Shown: piece after piece, positions 37,319 through 45,417 of the stretch
Layout: each line of letters begins with the position of its first letter
Position numbering within the stretch: position 1 is the stretch's first letter
NCBI GenBank assembly: GCA_016933335.1
Contig: JAFGBD010000006.1
Coordinates: 1 to 45,417, forward strand
Reading direction: 5' to 3'
Origin: Bacteroidales bacterium
GTDB taxonomy: Bacteria > Bacteroidota > Bacteroidia > Bacteroidales > UBA10428
Length of the DNA: 45,417 nucleotides
Made by a program: the position numbers and the translations under genes
Notes under the pieces: model-generated
The model's database searches: none
What the model was told of the DNA's origin: nothing
The model's input: only the letters and a program-made list of their open reading frames with translations

Positions 37319-38137
37319 ATGACCAAAGTTAAAGAAGATGTAAATGTAATAAAAAGTTACAAGCATAGCGGACGTGTTAGTCTTGCCGGTGCTCTCATTT
37401 CTATAGCCGTGACTGTTGGTCTTGCCCTGGCGATTGCCATAATTTATGCTTTATTTTTTTCAATTCACCATTATCTTGGATGGGTGATTTTTTATCTGAT
37501 TTGGGCCATAGAACTGCTGTTGGCCCCTATTGGTATAAAAGCCGGTAAGGTCCGAAATGTTCTGTTAGCTGTAATCCTTGGAGCTATCAGCTTTTTTTTA
37601 ATTATCGCTCTTGGAAATTTCATTCTGATCTATCTGATAAGAAACGGCCAGCCTCTTTCTGAAAAAGAAATGCCTATCTGGTATTACTTTGCTATTGTAA
37701 CTAACCTGGTGGCAGCTGCGGCTATATATGGCAGTTATGTAAAACATATGCCCTTTGACGAGGAGAGAAATAAGTGGTTCAAAAAATGTGCTTCTGCATC
37801 CTTAAAATCTGATGCATATAATCGGTTAAAAAGAGCATTTGAAGACAATTTCAATCCTGCAGATATTGCAGATCTTAAACCAGTTGAAGGCAAAGAAAGT
37901 GAATCCGTAAAAGTCAAACTCTTTATGAATCCGGACAGGGGCTATTTGGACCTTACCCTCACTGAAAATGAAAAACCAACAGGAGGATTGGAGGGTTTTA
38001 TTGAAAAAGTAGCCGCCTATTCCATTTTGTCAAAGTTGTATACTCTTATGAAAGAAAGACACTTGGAAGGAACTGGCCTGGTAACAGTAAATCGTAATGG
38101 GCGGAGAATTCTGGAGGAGATCAAAGAAAATATTTAG
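37319..38137 (+). CDS. Multi-pass membrane protein of unknown function
   Basis: 272 residues. A strong GGAGG ribosome binding site lies just ahead of the ATG, unlike most genes here. Residues about 20-140 contain four or five membrane helices, the first GALISIAVTVGLALAIAII. The last 130 residues are soluble and charged, with NPADIADLKP and a C-terminal helical part (KVAAYSILSKLYTLMKERHL). No motif identifies a function. It is convergent with the zinc-ribbon gene at 38284. Confidence 0.72.
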   Translation: MTKVKEDVNVIKSYKHSGRVSLAGALISIAVTVGLALAIAIIYALFFSIHHYLGWVIFYLIWAIELLLAPIGIKAGKVRNVLLAVILGAISFFLIIALGNFILIYLIRNGQPLSEKEMPIWYYFAIVTNLVAAAAIYGSYVKHMPFDEERNKWFKKCASASLKSDAYNRLKRAFEDNFNPADIADLKPVEGKESESVKVKLFMNPDRGYLDLTLTENEKPTGGLEGFIEKVAAYSILSKLYTLMKERHLEGTGLVTVNRNGRRILEEIKENI

Positions 38138-38283
38138 ATTGAAGTGTGCCGGCAAGATCAGAATTAATCGAAGCAGTTTAGTGCTAACTACTATTGATCA
38201 CTGGACTTTTTAATATATGTGAAAACAAAAAACAAACCTCAGGAATCAAATTCCTTTAAAGGCATCTAATAAAACCAATTTTA

Positions 38284-38619
38284 TCAAGAATCCCTGCCGC
38301 AATTTAGACATGTTAATGTAACAATCTTTTTATTTTTGCAACCAGGGCAAATTTCAACTGTTCTCTCCCCACAAGATGGACAAATATCCTCCTCAGGTTT
38401 TTTTGGAGATTTGCAGATAGGGCAGATTTCCCCGGAATAAGCCTTTGTTAATTCTTCTGTTAATTCTTTGGCAACCTGTTCTCTAATTGAACGTACCTTT
38501 GCCCTTCCCTTTTTAGTAAAAATCCATGAATTCTCTATTATGGATAAAATAAATTTTCTGTTTATTAAATAAAAAACAGGTATTGCAATTATTATCAGAA
38601 TTATTATACCCCAATCCAT
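38284..38619 (-). CDS. Small membrane protein with double zinc ribbon
   Basis: 111 residues. One N-terminal membrane helix (about 3-20, WGIIILIIIAIPVFYLI) is followed by a basic linker and two zinc-ribbon knuckle pairs: CPIC...CPSC (about 66-83) and CPGC...CLNC (about 91-107). Such tails usually bind protein or nucleic acid. No domain beyond this is visible and no partner can be named. Confidence 0.75.
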   Translation of the reverse strand: MDWGIIILIIIAIPVFYLINRKFILSIIENSWIFTKKGRAKVRSIREQVAKELTEELTKAYSGEICPICKSPKKPEEDICPSCGERTVEICPGCKNKKIVTLTCLNCGRDS

Positions 38620-38780
38620 ATGATATCGTTTTTGTATTGAATTTAAATCGACAGTTTTTTAATTACTATGTGCTTTCATATAAATATTTCAATTCAAGAC
38701 ATCTTATAAGATAAAACTTGATATGAGACTTGAGCTGATGTTATATGGTTTCAGAATGGCAGTACGATTCGGTTAAATCA

Positions 38781-40835
38781 TTAATCTTCCTCTGTGCCTA
38801 TTTCCATATTATCAAGACTTATTTTCCATAGTCCGTCGCTGGCAAAAAGCCAGATATTCTGGTCATGAACAACTGAAAGCTGAAAAAAAACTGATGTCTC
38901 TTTGTCAAATGGTTCAATTGAAATTCCGTCATATTTGTAAACCCCGTGTTTCGATACCGGAATAACGCATATGAATTTATTTGATTCACCTTCTTCACTT
39001 AAAACTGTCATATCTCCGTAATCGCCTTTCGGGATTTTTTCATATGACCATTCATCATTTATGTGATTGTAGAATCCAAACATTTCTTCGCCATTCCAGG
39101 AATTTTCATAAACTAAAAGAGGTATATTAACGTAGCTACCTAGAATTCCATTCCCAAATCCCTGGAATTCTTTTTCTCCAAAGCCTTTAAAGGAAGATAA
39201 AGGTGCAAAGTGACCTACTTTGTTATTCTTCATAACTGTACATGAACCATCTGCATATTCTAAGATTAATCCATTGTCAAAAGGAAAAGATTTATATGAT
39301 AAATCTCTGTTTAGGCCAAATTTAGTGATTAGCTGGGACCATTCTTCCTTATCCCATTTGAAAATGCCCTGATTGGTGCGAAAATAGACAGTATTGTTAT
39401 CTGTAACCTCAGTACCCCAAACTGTAAGAGGTTGAGCCAGTAATTGGGTCAAAATCCCGGATTTCCATTGAAAAATGCCTGTATTGGTGCTGTACAGAAC
39501 AATATTGTTCTCCATCACGTCCGCTTTAAAAATTACTAAAGCTTGCTGCAGATTATTTATTAATTGAATTAATTTACCTGATTGCCATTGATAAATACCC
39601 GTATTCGTTCCGAACAAAATGATATTATCATCTAAAGCCTCAATACCATAAACCTTAAAAGCTTTCTTCTGAAGAATATCAGAATTCAATCCAGATTTAT
39701 TAAATACAGACCATCTCTTATTATAATATCTCAGAATACCTTCTTTGGTGGCAAGCCACAATCCTTCACCTGAATAGACAGCATGGTCTATTTCAATTTT
39801 CTTACAGTTGAATATTGAATCAATATTGATGTTATAAAACCTTTCTCCGTCATATCTTGCAACATCTTTTTTGCCAACCAGGAAACTATAGTCATGATTT
39901 ATGCCATTTGTGAGATATTTGTCAAATCTATCAATCGGTATCTCATTAATCTTTTCAAAGTTTTTACGACTACCGTCGGATTGAGAATAGAATGAAAAAA
40001 TGGTTTTAAAGGATAATATTAACTTATCATCATGTTCTGTGCGCATTACCACTATCTCATCTCCATTTTCTATGAAATCCTGAGTAAGATCTTTAAATTT
40101 AATAATGGAATTATCTGATAGTTTATATCCGCAATTATCATAAAAATGAACAACCCCGTAATTATTATAGTTTATTTTTTTCAGGTAAGTTTTGTTGAAA
40201 AGCCAGATATTGCTTTTCAGATCTTCTTTCCCTGATGTCCATATAGTCTCTTTTTTATCAGCTGGCAATGTTGAAGGATACTCAAATAGGTTTTTGCCGT
40301 CATATTTCAAAAGCATGCCTTTTTTCTCATTTTCATTGCTTATCAGCCAGAAATTATTTTTTGAATCAATAAATGGTAAATTTTCAATAGTTTCAAGTAT
40401 TAACTCGCCATCCTTGTATTTATTACCAATAAAAACATACTCTTTGCTCTCAGAACAGACTCCCTGGACCTTTTCTGTTAGCATTTGTTTCCATTTCCCC
40501 AGATCATATTTAAACAAATAATTGCCTGCTATGCACCAGATATCTTTGTTTTTATCAAGAAACAGCACCTTATCCCCGGACATTTCATCAGTGTCTATTA
40601 TTTCCCAGTTATTTCCATCATATTTTGTTATCAAGTAGTAAAAAACAGGATCAAGAAGCCAACTTTTAGTGGAATCATTCATTATTAAACACCAGAGATG
40701 GTTGTTTTTATCTATCAGCTTGGTTATAACCTTTCCATTGACAGATATGGATTCATCAATTCTCTCAATTGTTTGAGATGCAGTATTGATGTATAGAAAA
40801 AAAGTAATGAACAAGAACATGGTTTGAGTCTTCAT
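38781..40835 (-). CDS. Secreted beta-propeller protein
   Basis: 684 residues. An N-terminal signal peptide (MKTQTMFLFITFFLYINTAS) is followed by many propeller-type strands: LIDKNNHLWCL, FIDSKNNFWLIS, YSGEGLWLATKEGILRYYN and three closely related blades with NxGI(Y/F)QWxSGxLxQL near 415-505. These resemble the ligand-binding two-component regulator propellers of Bacteroidota, but the protein stops after the propeller, with no Y_Y_Y domain, membrane helix or kinase. It has no T9SS domain or lipobox. It may be a periplasmic or secreted sensor; the function is not established. Confidence 0.75.
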   Translation of the reverse strand: MKTQTMFLFITFFLYINTASQTIERIDESISVNGKVITKLIDKNNHLWCLIMNDSTKSWLLDPVFYYLITKYDGNNWEIIDTDEMSGDKVLFLDKNKDIWCIAGNYLFKYDLGKWKQMLTEKVQGVCSESKEYVFIGNKYKDGELILETIENLPFIDSKNNFWLISNENEKKGMLLKYDGKNLFEYPSTLPADKKETIWTSGKEDLKSNIWLFNKTYLKKINYNNYGVVHFYDNCGYKLSDNSIIKFKDLTQDFIENGDEIVVMRTEHDDKLILSFKTIFSFYSQSDGSRKNFEKINEIPIDRFDKYLTNGINHDYSFLVGKKDVARYDGERFYNINIDSIFNCKKIEIDHAVYSGEGLWLATKEGILRYYNKRWSVFNKSGLNSDILQKKAFKVYGIEALDDNIILFGTNTGIYQWQSGKLIQLINNLQQALVIFKADVMENNIVLYSTNTGIFQWKSGILTQLLAQPLTVWGTEVTDNNTVYFRTNQGIFKWDKEEWSQLITKFGLNRDLSYKSFPFDNGLILEYADGSCTVMKNNKVGHFAPLSSFKGFGEKEFQGFGNGILGSYVNIPLLVYENSWNGEEMFGFYNHINDEWSYEKIPKGDYGDMTVLSEEGESNKFICVIPVSKHGVYKYDGISIEPFDKETSVFFQLSVVHDQNIWLFASDGLWKISLDNMEIGTEED

Positions 40836-41461
40836 ATGAAACAGGTTTAATTATTGTTCTGCAATATAAGAAAAAATTGTTTATTCAATACCTCAGGTGT
40901 TTTAAAAAACATCTAAAACAATGGATTACTTAATGTATCGTTTATAAGATCTTGCTTCAGCCTTCAGGTACTACTCAGGTCTTTCGACCATTCGTTTTGG
41001 TTTCAGCAGGTTTTTATCCTTTTTCCAATACTACCGCACCCTTTCAAGATAATACCTTCTCGAATAAAGAAACAATTCGTAATCGCGGTTTTCCACCGGC
41101 AGGTTAAATCTGAATTTGTATTCGCTTCCGGGCATTGATATCAGGTACTTGTCATGAGTGTCTGTTGGAAGCTGATGACGAGTCCTGAATTATTTTTGTC
41201 CTTTATGTTGATGAATTCCAGGCAAATCTCCTCTTTGCTGCTCATATTATGTTTTTCAGCATTAATGTTGCAGAATACATTACTTTTTTGAGCTTTTATA
41301 TTATCAAGAAGGATTTAACAACAATAGTCTATTATAAAAGCTTGCTTAATAACTAGTTAGCCACAACACACGCAAATAGAATTAGGTTTTGTCTGAAACA
41401 ATGTGTTTGGTCAGTTGAGCCCTTGCTCCCGGAGTCTGAAATGCATTGCAGGAGCTGCAGG
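40836..41461. other. Long spacer with gene debris
   Basis: Apart from the decayed remnant at 40926-41313, this 626-base region shows no open gene, RNA or clear terminator. The part from 41314 to 41461 is featureless to me. Confidence 0.5.
40926..41313 (-). pseudogene. Decayed C-terminal remnant of an unknown gene
   Basis: Minus-strand reading from about 41313 gives a protein-like stretch (QKSNVFCNINAEKHN, then EEICLEFINIKDKNNSG). A frameshift near 41165 shifts it to another frame that continues as YLISMPGSEYKFRFNLPVEN and YELFLYSRRYYLERVR. That frame is cut by TAG at 41031-41033, resumes as KKDKNLLKPKRMVERPE, is cut by TAG at 40971-40973, and resumes until TAA at 40926. Smooth continuation across both stops argues for a dead gene. 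The source family is not recognised. Confidence 0.6.
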
Positions 41462-41998
41462 TTAAAGTGATCTGACCAGCTGTGTTGCCTTTAATTCCAC
41501 CAAAGCTAAATCATCAGCATTCGGACGACCTCTGATATCTCCCAGTCTGCCTCTTATACTTCCGGTTTTCCAGCGGTGGAATTCGCCTACTTCATACCAT
41601 TCACCCTTGATATCAAATCCGAGGTGCTCGAAAAACTGCCGTATGTATTTTCCTACAGGAAGCGCTTCGTTTATCCCACAGTGAGGTCCCGAATAGGTAC
41701 AGAAAACAAGCGCATTTTTATTAAGAATTTTGGGAGCGCATAAATGCACTTCGCCATTATCTCTGTACCTATCCTCATTCATTTTAATGAACCTGGATAC
41801 AGGCGGGGGAGGAAGTGAATGCAGTACCGGTGATCCAACACAGACAAGATCATAGTCGTAGAGTTCCACATCTGTTGCTTCAGATAACTTTATAACAGTT
41901 ACTTTCATACCTCCCTTTTCCAGTCCCTTTTCAATTGCAAGTGCAACCTTCCTTGTGTTACCGGCATTTGAAAAGTATATTATTAGTGCTTTATTCAT
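41462..41998 (-). CDS. Flavodoxin-family protein
   Basis: 178 residues from the ATG at 41998, chosen because an AAGGAGG ribosome binding site sits 10 bases before it and MNKALIIYFSNAGNTRKVA is a classic flavodoxin start. The SNAGNT loop binds FMN phosphate. DYDLVCVGSPVLHSLPPPP and ALVFCTYSGPHCG are the two later FMN-ring loops. It is an electron carrier or flavin reductase; the partner is unknown. The C-terminus (GSIRGRLGDIRGRPNADDL) has a form common to flavodoxin-like proteins of anaerobes. A longer reading frame to 42133 is open but does not look conserved. Confidence 0.8.
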   Translation of the reverse strand: MNKALIIYFSNAGNTRKVALAIEKGLEKGGMKVTVIKLSEATDVELYDYDLVCVGSPVLHSLPPPPVSRFIKMNEDRYRDNGEVHLCAPKILNKNALVFCTYSGPHCGINEALPVGKYIRQFFEHLGFDIKGEWYEVGEFHRWKTGSIRGRLGDIRGRPNADDLALVELKATQLVRSL

Positions 41999-42813
41999 AT
42001 AGAGAACCTCCTTCAGGACTTGAGTTGCCAAAAAAAACCGATGCTGCCACTTCCGGAGTTTTCTCGGAGTAAACAGTCTCACTGCAATTTTGAAAAAGGT
42101 TCTTAAGCCTCTTTCGATCAAAGTATTCAACATATAATATGGCTTTTAACATGAGCACTTGTTTTTCAGAATTCAATTGATCAGATATCACTTACACATG
42201 TTTTACTGCGAATACCTGCATATATGAAAATCCTGGTGCATTTCAGTTATATTTCCATCTGTAAATATAGTTCCTTGTTCAAGAAAAAATATCATAATAA
42301 TAAGTAATTTGCGATATTCTGAACCACACGGCTGTTGAAATATATTTTGTTGTAACTCCAAAAAAAGATAATAGTCCGAAGCCAACCTGAGATATGAATC
42401 TTACTTGAATATTTAAAAAGCAACACAGGCACAACATAGCCATATGCTTAAACAACAAGCATAAAAATGACAGCCGGTAAAATAATCAGTCCCATAACAA
42501 TTTTAACTTATGCACCCGTGAAAAGAGTATTTCTTATCCATTTTTTGTATTAATTTCTTCACATCCTTTTCATTCGTATATATTTGTTTTATTTTAGTGG
42601 TCTCATGGCCTGTCCCGGTTTACCGGGATAACTTGCCTTGATAATACTTTCATTGCCTTTTGTGATTATATTGAAAATATTATCATGGACGTTTCACAAG
42701 ATACTTTTAAGTTTATATTTATATCCGGAATTGGAAACTTATAGCAATCTTTAAAAGAATATAAACTAATTTAATTTTACATGCTGTTAAAATATAAAAC
42801 CAAATAAAATATT
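41999..42813. other. Long AT-rich spacer with possible short remnants
   Basis: No convincing gene. On the minus strand 42503-42626 is a 40-codon piece without a start (TGHETTKIKQIYTNEKDVKK) that has a protein-like composition and ends in TAA. A hairpin TCCCGG-TTTA-CCGGGA lies at 42613-42628. Two overlapping frames at 41991-42191 are open, but neither is clearly coding. Confidence 0.4.
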
Positions 42814-43230
42814 ATGGCATTAGATATAGAAAAAGTCGTATATTACAGTATTACAGTTGATGGTAATGCAGTGGAAGGATTTAAACTGCTTTCTGTGTTT
42901 GCCGATGCCGGTGTTAACCTGCTTGCTTTCAAAGCAGTGCCCATAGAGCCTGAACGTACACGATTCTCTGTTTTTCCGGATGATGTTTCAAAAATGAACA
43001 AAGGAGCGAATAAAGCCGGATTAAAGCTGGATGGACCTTACGCTGCTATAATAGTAAAGGGCTATGATGATGAGTCAGGAGAATGTGCCAACATCCATGA
43101 GAAACTTTTTCAGGAAGGTATTGATATTTACGAATCCAGTGGAATAGCCAATATTAAGGGAAGTTATGGAATCATTCTTTACTTGAAACAGGAAGACTGC
43201 GAAAAAGTTGTTACGGCTTTGAAAGCATGA
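42814..43230 (+). CDS. ACT-domain protein
   Basis: 138 residues. The first half has VVYYSITVDGNAVEGFKLLS and AGVNLLAFKAVPIE, a beta-alpha-beta-beta ACT-type pattern. The second half repeats it more loosely (YAAIIVKGYDDESGE, then IANIKGSYGIILYL). Stand-alone ACT proteins usually bind amino acids or other small ligands and regulate enzymes. No metabolic gene is beside it, so the ligand is unknown. A related small family is common in anaerobic Bacteroidota and Deltaproteobacteria. It probably has its own promoter in the AT-rich spacer upstream. Confidence 0.75.
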   Translation: MALDIEKVVYYSITVDGNAVEGFKLLSVFADAGVNLLAFKAVPIEPERTRFSVFPDDVSKMNKGANKAGLKLDGPYAAIIVKGYDDESGECANIHEKLFQEGIDIYESSGIANIKGSYGIILYLKQEDCEKVVTALKA

Positions 43231-43404
43231 CTTCTTCCAGAAATGAATAACAAGAATTCATCGGATTCTTGTCCTTGAGAACTTATTGAACGAGAAATAC
43301 GGTAATCCTTTAGTGATTAGATCTAAAAAATAAATTCAGTACACACCACAAAGCATAAGCAATGATGAACTTTAAGTGATGCCGGGATTTGCATTTCGCA
43401 TTAT

Positions 43405-43455
43405 TGTCAGTGCATCCGGACAAGTGATCACCCTGAAATCCGCCACTTTTCATAT
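43405..43455. mobile_element. Possible IS21-like end remnant
   Basis: Read on the minus strand, 43411-43456 gives AAGTGGCGGATTTCAGGGTG followed by ATCACTTGTCCGGATGCA. The GTGGCGGATTT...GGTGATCACTT...CCGG succession resembles what I recall from the flanks of IS21-family elements in Bacteroidota. No transposase gene remains. It lies directly before the truncated M1 peptidase fragment. Confidence 0.35.
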
Positions 43456-43474
43456 CCGCAGATATTGGCAATAA

Positions 43475-43954
43475 ATTTATAAAAGCCGGATATTAAGTTA
43501 TATTAAACCAACTGTAAACCTGATAATATTGGAAGAATTAATAGGAAAAGAGGCTTTTATGAAAGCGACAAAGTATTTTATTAACACATGGAAAGGCAAA
43601 CACCCTACCCCATATGATTTTTTCAATATTTTTATGAGACATGCGGAGGACGATATTTCCTGGTTCCTGAAAGCGTGTTATTTTGAATATGGTTATGCTG
43701 ACTTGGGCATTGAATCAGTTAATGGAAATATGATTACGATTGCAAAAAAGGGAAGTATCCCGGTATCAATTAAACTTGAAATAACATTTTATGATAACAC
43801 AACAGAAAAAATATGCATGAACCCAGTGATATGGAAAACCGCGTCAACTAAATTTATCGTTAATCTTGAAACAAATAAAATAATCAAAGAAATAATTTTA
43901 GGTGATAGTATCACTCCTGATATTGATTTGTCAGATAATATCTATCAAAGATAA
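43475..43954 (+). pseudogene. C-terminal remnant of an M1-family aminopeptidase
   Basis: The open frame runs from about 43475; only a TTG at 43529 could start it. It encodes the end of an M1 metallopeptidase: KPTVNLIILEELIGKEAF, then TWKGKHPTPYDFFNIF, the DISWFLKACYFEYGYADLGI turn, and a C-terminal beta-sandwich with IPVSIKLEITFYD and a DIDLSDNIYQ close. The zinc-binding HExxH domain and everything before it are missing. About 480 bases survive of a gene normally near 2 kb. A possible IS21-like scar lies just upstream, suggesting that an insertion or deletion removed the front. Confidence 0.68.
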
Positions 43955-44574
43955 TATCTACTGGCGCATATAGCCAATAAAAAAGGCAAGACTATATATC
44001 CATAATCCAGTTTAAAATACGACCTTTATCGTCTTACACAGCGAATTTGAAATCACAATTTAGAAATAAGATAGATTCGCCGAAAATTGAAGACATTTCA
44101 CCGACATGGCAATTAAACTTATTGACAATAAAGCAGCACACAACCCACTACTATTCATATGCGAACTGCCGTTTGGCGACTTAATCCAGAAGGATTTTCT
44201 TTATATGTACAACATATTAATTAATTGAATATCTGCTTTTATATGAATTTACCAACATTAAATATCTGTATCTTAATATTTTATAAATTCAATTTTTATC
44301 TCCTATGTAGCAACTTGAATTAATTACATCATGAAAATTAAATATGCTTAATCCAGCTTGTTTATTAACTTTTAATTCTATATTTATGGTCTTTTTTCTA
44401 ATTATCAGCATGTAATGTTACAAAATCAAGTTGTCTTTCAAAAAAATATATAATCTGTTAATTCATTTTTCTATAATATCTATTACTTCGATGTAATGAT
44501 CGGCGTTTATTGCAGGGATATAATCATCAAAGTCGTATAGCACACATAATTATCTAACATCTAAATTGAAAAAT
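43955..44574. other. Long AT-rich spacer with possible gene debris
   Basis: No complete gene. A 40-codon ATG frame at 44106-44228 (plus) and a short minus-strand tail at 44463-44545 (LYDFDDYIPAINADHYIEV, ending in TGA) have a somewhat protein-like look. Neither has a ribosome binding site or a recognisable family. Confidence 0.4.
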
Positions 44575-45180
44575 ATGGAAAACAAATCTTTATTAATGAT
44601 CATTACAGTTTTGATCTTTGCAATGAATTCGACGGCCCAGGAAACCGGAGTTTTTACTGATGCGAGAGATGGAACAACTTACAAAACAGTAAAAATAGGG
44701 ACACATACATGGATGGCTGAAAATATGAATTATGAAACAGATACGGGAAGTTGGATATATGATAATGATCTCTTGAATGCAGAAATTTATGGAAGGTTAT
44801 ATGACTGGGAAACAGCACTTAAGGTTTGTCCTGCAGGCTGGCACCTACCAAGTAATAGTGAATGGATAGAATTGACTGATTCACTTGGAGGTAGAACAAT
44901 TGCAGGTGGAAAAATGAAAATACCGGGAACTGATTACTGGAAAACTCCTAATACAGGAGCAACAAATGAAAGTGTTTTTTCGGCATTACCGGGCGGATAT
45001 CGATACTACGGTGGAAGTTTTCTTTATATAGGTAAATTCGCCAGTTTTTACTCATCCACAGAAAAAGAAGGACAACCTGGTTATGCCTGGTTCTGGAATT
45101 TGTTCTACGATAGTAAATCATTAACTCCTTTAACCAATAATGGACGTCTTGCTTACAGCGTCCGTTGTGTCAAGGATTAA
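44575..45180 (+). CDS. Secreted Fibrobacter-type major paralogous domain protein
   Basis: 201 residues from the ATG at 44575 (a TTG nine bases earlier is less likely). A signal peptide (MENKSLLMIITVLIFAMNSTAQ) is followed by one full copy of the Fibrobacter succinogenes major paralogous (Fib_succ_major) domain: DGTTYKTVKIGTHTWMAEN, GRLYDWETAL, CPAGWHLPSNSEW, GGYRYYGGSF, YSSTE and the end YSVRCVKD. The fold is C-type-lectin/formylglycine-enzyme-like. Such proteins are common and often multicopy in Bacteroidota; they are secreted and of unclear role. No T9SS domain is present. Confidence 0.88.
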   Translation: MENKSLLMIITVLIFAMNSTAQETGVFTDARDGTTYKTVKIGTHTWMAENMNYETDTGSWIYDNDLLNAEIYGRLYDWETALKVCPAGWHLPSNSEWIELTDSLGGRTIAGGKMKIPGTDYWKTPNTGATNESVFSALPGGYRYYGGSFLYIGKFASFYSSTEKEGQPGYAWFWNLFYDSKSLTPLTNNGRLAYSVRCVKD

Positions 45181-45331
45181 TTTTCCTAAAAAATTACACG
45201 TAATATCAATTGAATTTTGTTCAATATGTTTTGACATGATACAAACAATAATAAAATGTGAAAATATAAGTGAACGATAAGATTATGTTATTAAAATATA
45301 AATTCAATATTTAAATATTTAATATAAACTT

Positions 45332-45417
45332 ACAGTAGTGTCCGACTAAAATATTAAAAAGAAGGGTACTCCCTTGAGGTTTCCCCTTCATGTTGTAGTT
45401 TTGTTTTAACGGAAACA
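45332..45417. mobile_element. Possible left end of an insertion sequence, cut by window edge
   Basis: GTAGTGTCCGACTAAAA at about 45335-45351 resembles the terminal repeat of transposase-bearing elements in Bacteroidota, and the sequence character changes there from AT-rich to mixed (GGGTACTCCCTTGAGG). Only one end is visible and no transposase can be seen, so the family is not assigned. Confidence 0.35.

Noticed and set aside
38701-38712. Perfect 12-base palindrome ATCTTATAAGAT
   Set aside because: AT-rich and short enough to occur by chance in this region.
41999-42133. N-terminal extension of the flavodoxin to 42133
   Set aside because: The ribosome binding site and conserved flavodoxin start are at 41998; the extension does not look conserved.
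42203-42385. 60-codon minus-strand frame
   Set aside because: No ribosome binding site, composition unlike the neighbouring genes, no recognisable motif.
43250-43272. Hairpin ACAAGAAT...ATTCTTGT after the ACT gene
   Set aside because: No T-run follows, so I do not call it a terminator.
44106-44228. 40-codon plus-strand ATG frame
   Set aside because: No ribosome binding site, no family and AT-rich surroundings; likely chance.

Overview
The window looks like a chromosomal segment of a Bacteroidota bacterium, most likely Bacteroidales-like. Four things point there: a giant secreted protein ending in a type IX secretion (T9SS) C-terminal sorting domain; promoters of the Bacteroidota form TTTG-N19-TAnnTTTG, clearest in front of the tRNA gene; a lysyl-tRNA synthetase with the C-terminal extension seen in this phylum; and the DUF3822-rsmD gene pair. 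No ribosomal RNA, CRISPR array or complete insertion sequence is present. All calls come from reading the sequence; no database search was run.

Layout. Position 190-7776 (minus) is one giant modular secreted protein: an SGNH esterase-like domain, five cadherin-like repeats, four repeats built around a T(S/A)PW core, PKD domains, an Omp28-like region and the T9SS domain. Position 8027-18023 (minus) is a tight five-gene operon. In transcription order it encodes a 12-helix transporter-like protein with HEAT repeats and a cyclic-nucleotide-binding-like tail, a TIR protein with three tandem TIR/TIR-like modules, an nSTAND1-type NTPase with one membrane helix and a WD40 propeller, an outer-membrane beta-barrel, and a beta-propeller lipoprotein with a surface-export-like signal. 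I read this as a trans-envelope signalling or conflict system and consider it the most interesting part of the window.

Position 18354-36922 is mostly core genome: aroA and an unusual aroC-like gene, a YdcF-like membrane protein with a divergent AraC regulator, topoisomerase IV (parE-parC), a secreted repeat protein, lysS divergent from lipA, a free-standing NUMOD4/HNH protein, a RecD-like helicase, an uncharacterised anchored protein followed by DUF3822 and rsmD, and tRNA-Asp. The aroC-like protein lacks the usual GESHG active-site box although it sits beside a normal aroA.

From about 37 kb to the end the sequence is visibly AT-rich, with long spacers and accessory genes: membrane and zinc-ribbon proteins, a secreted propeller protein, a flavodoxin, an ACT-domain protein and a Fibrobacter-type paralogous-domain protein. 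The spacers hold decayed gene pieces: a minus-strand remnant with one frameshift and two stops, and the tail of an M1 aminopeptidase next to what looks like an IS21-like scar. A possible IS end lies at the right edge.
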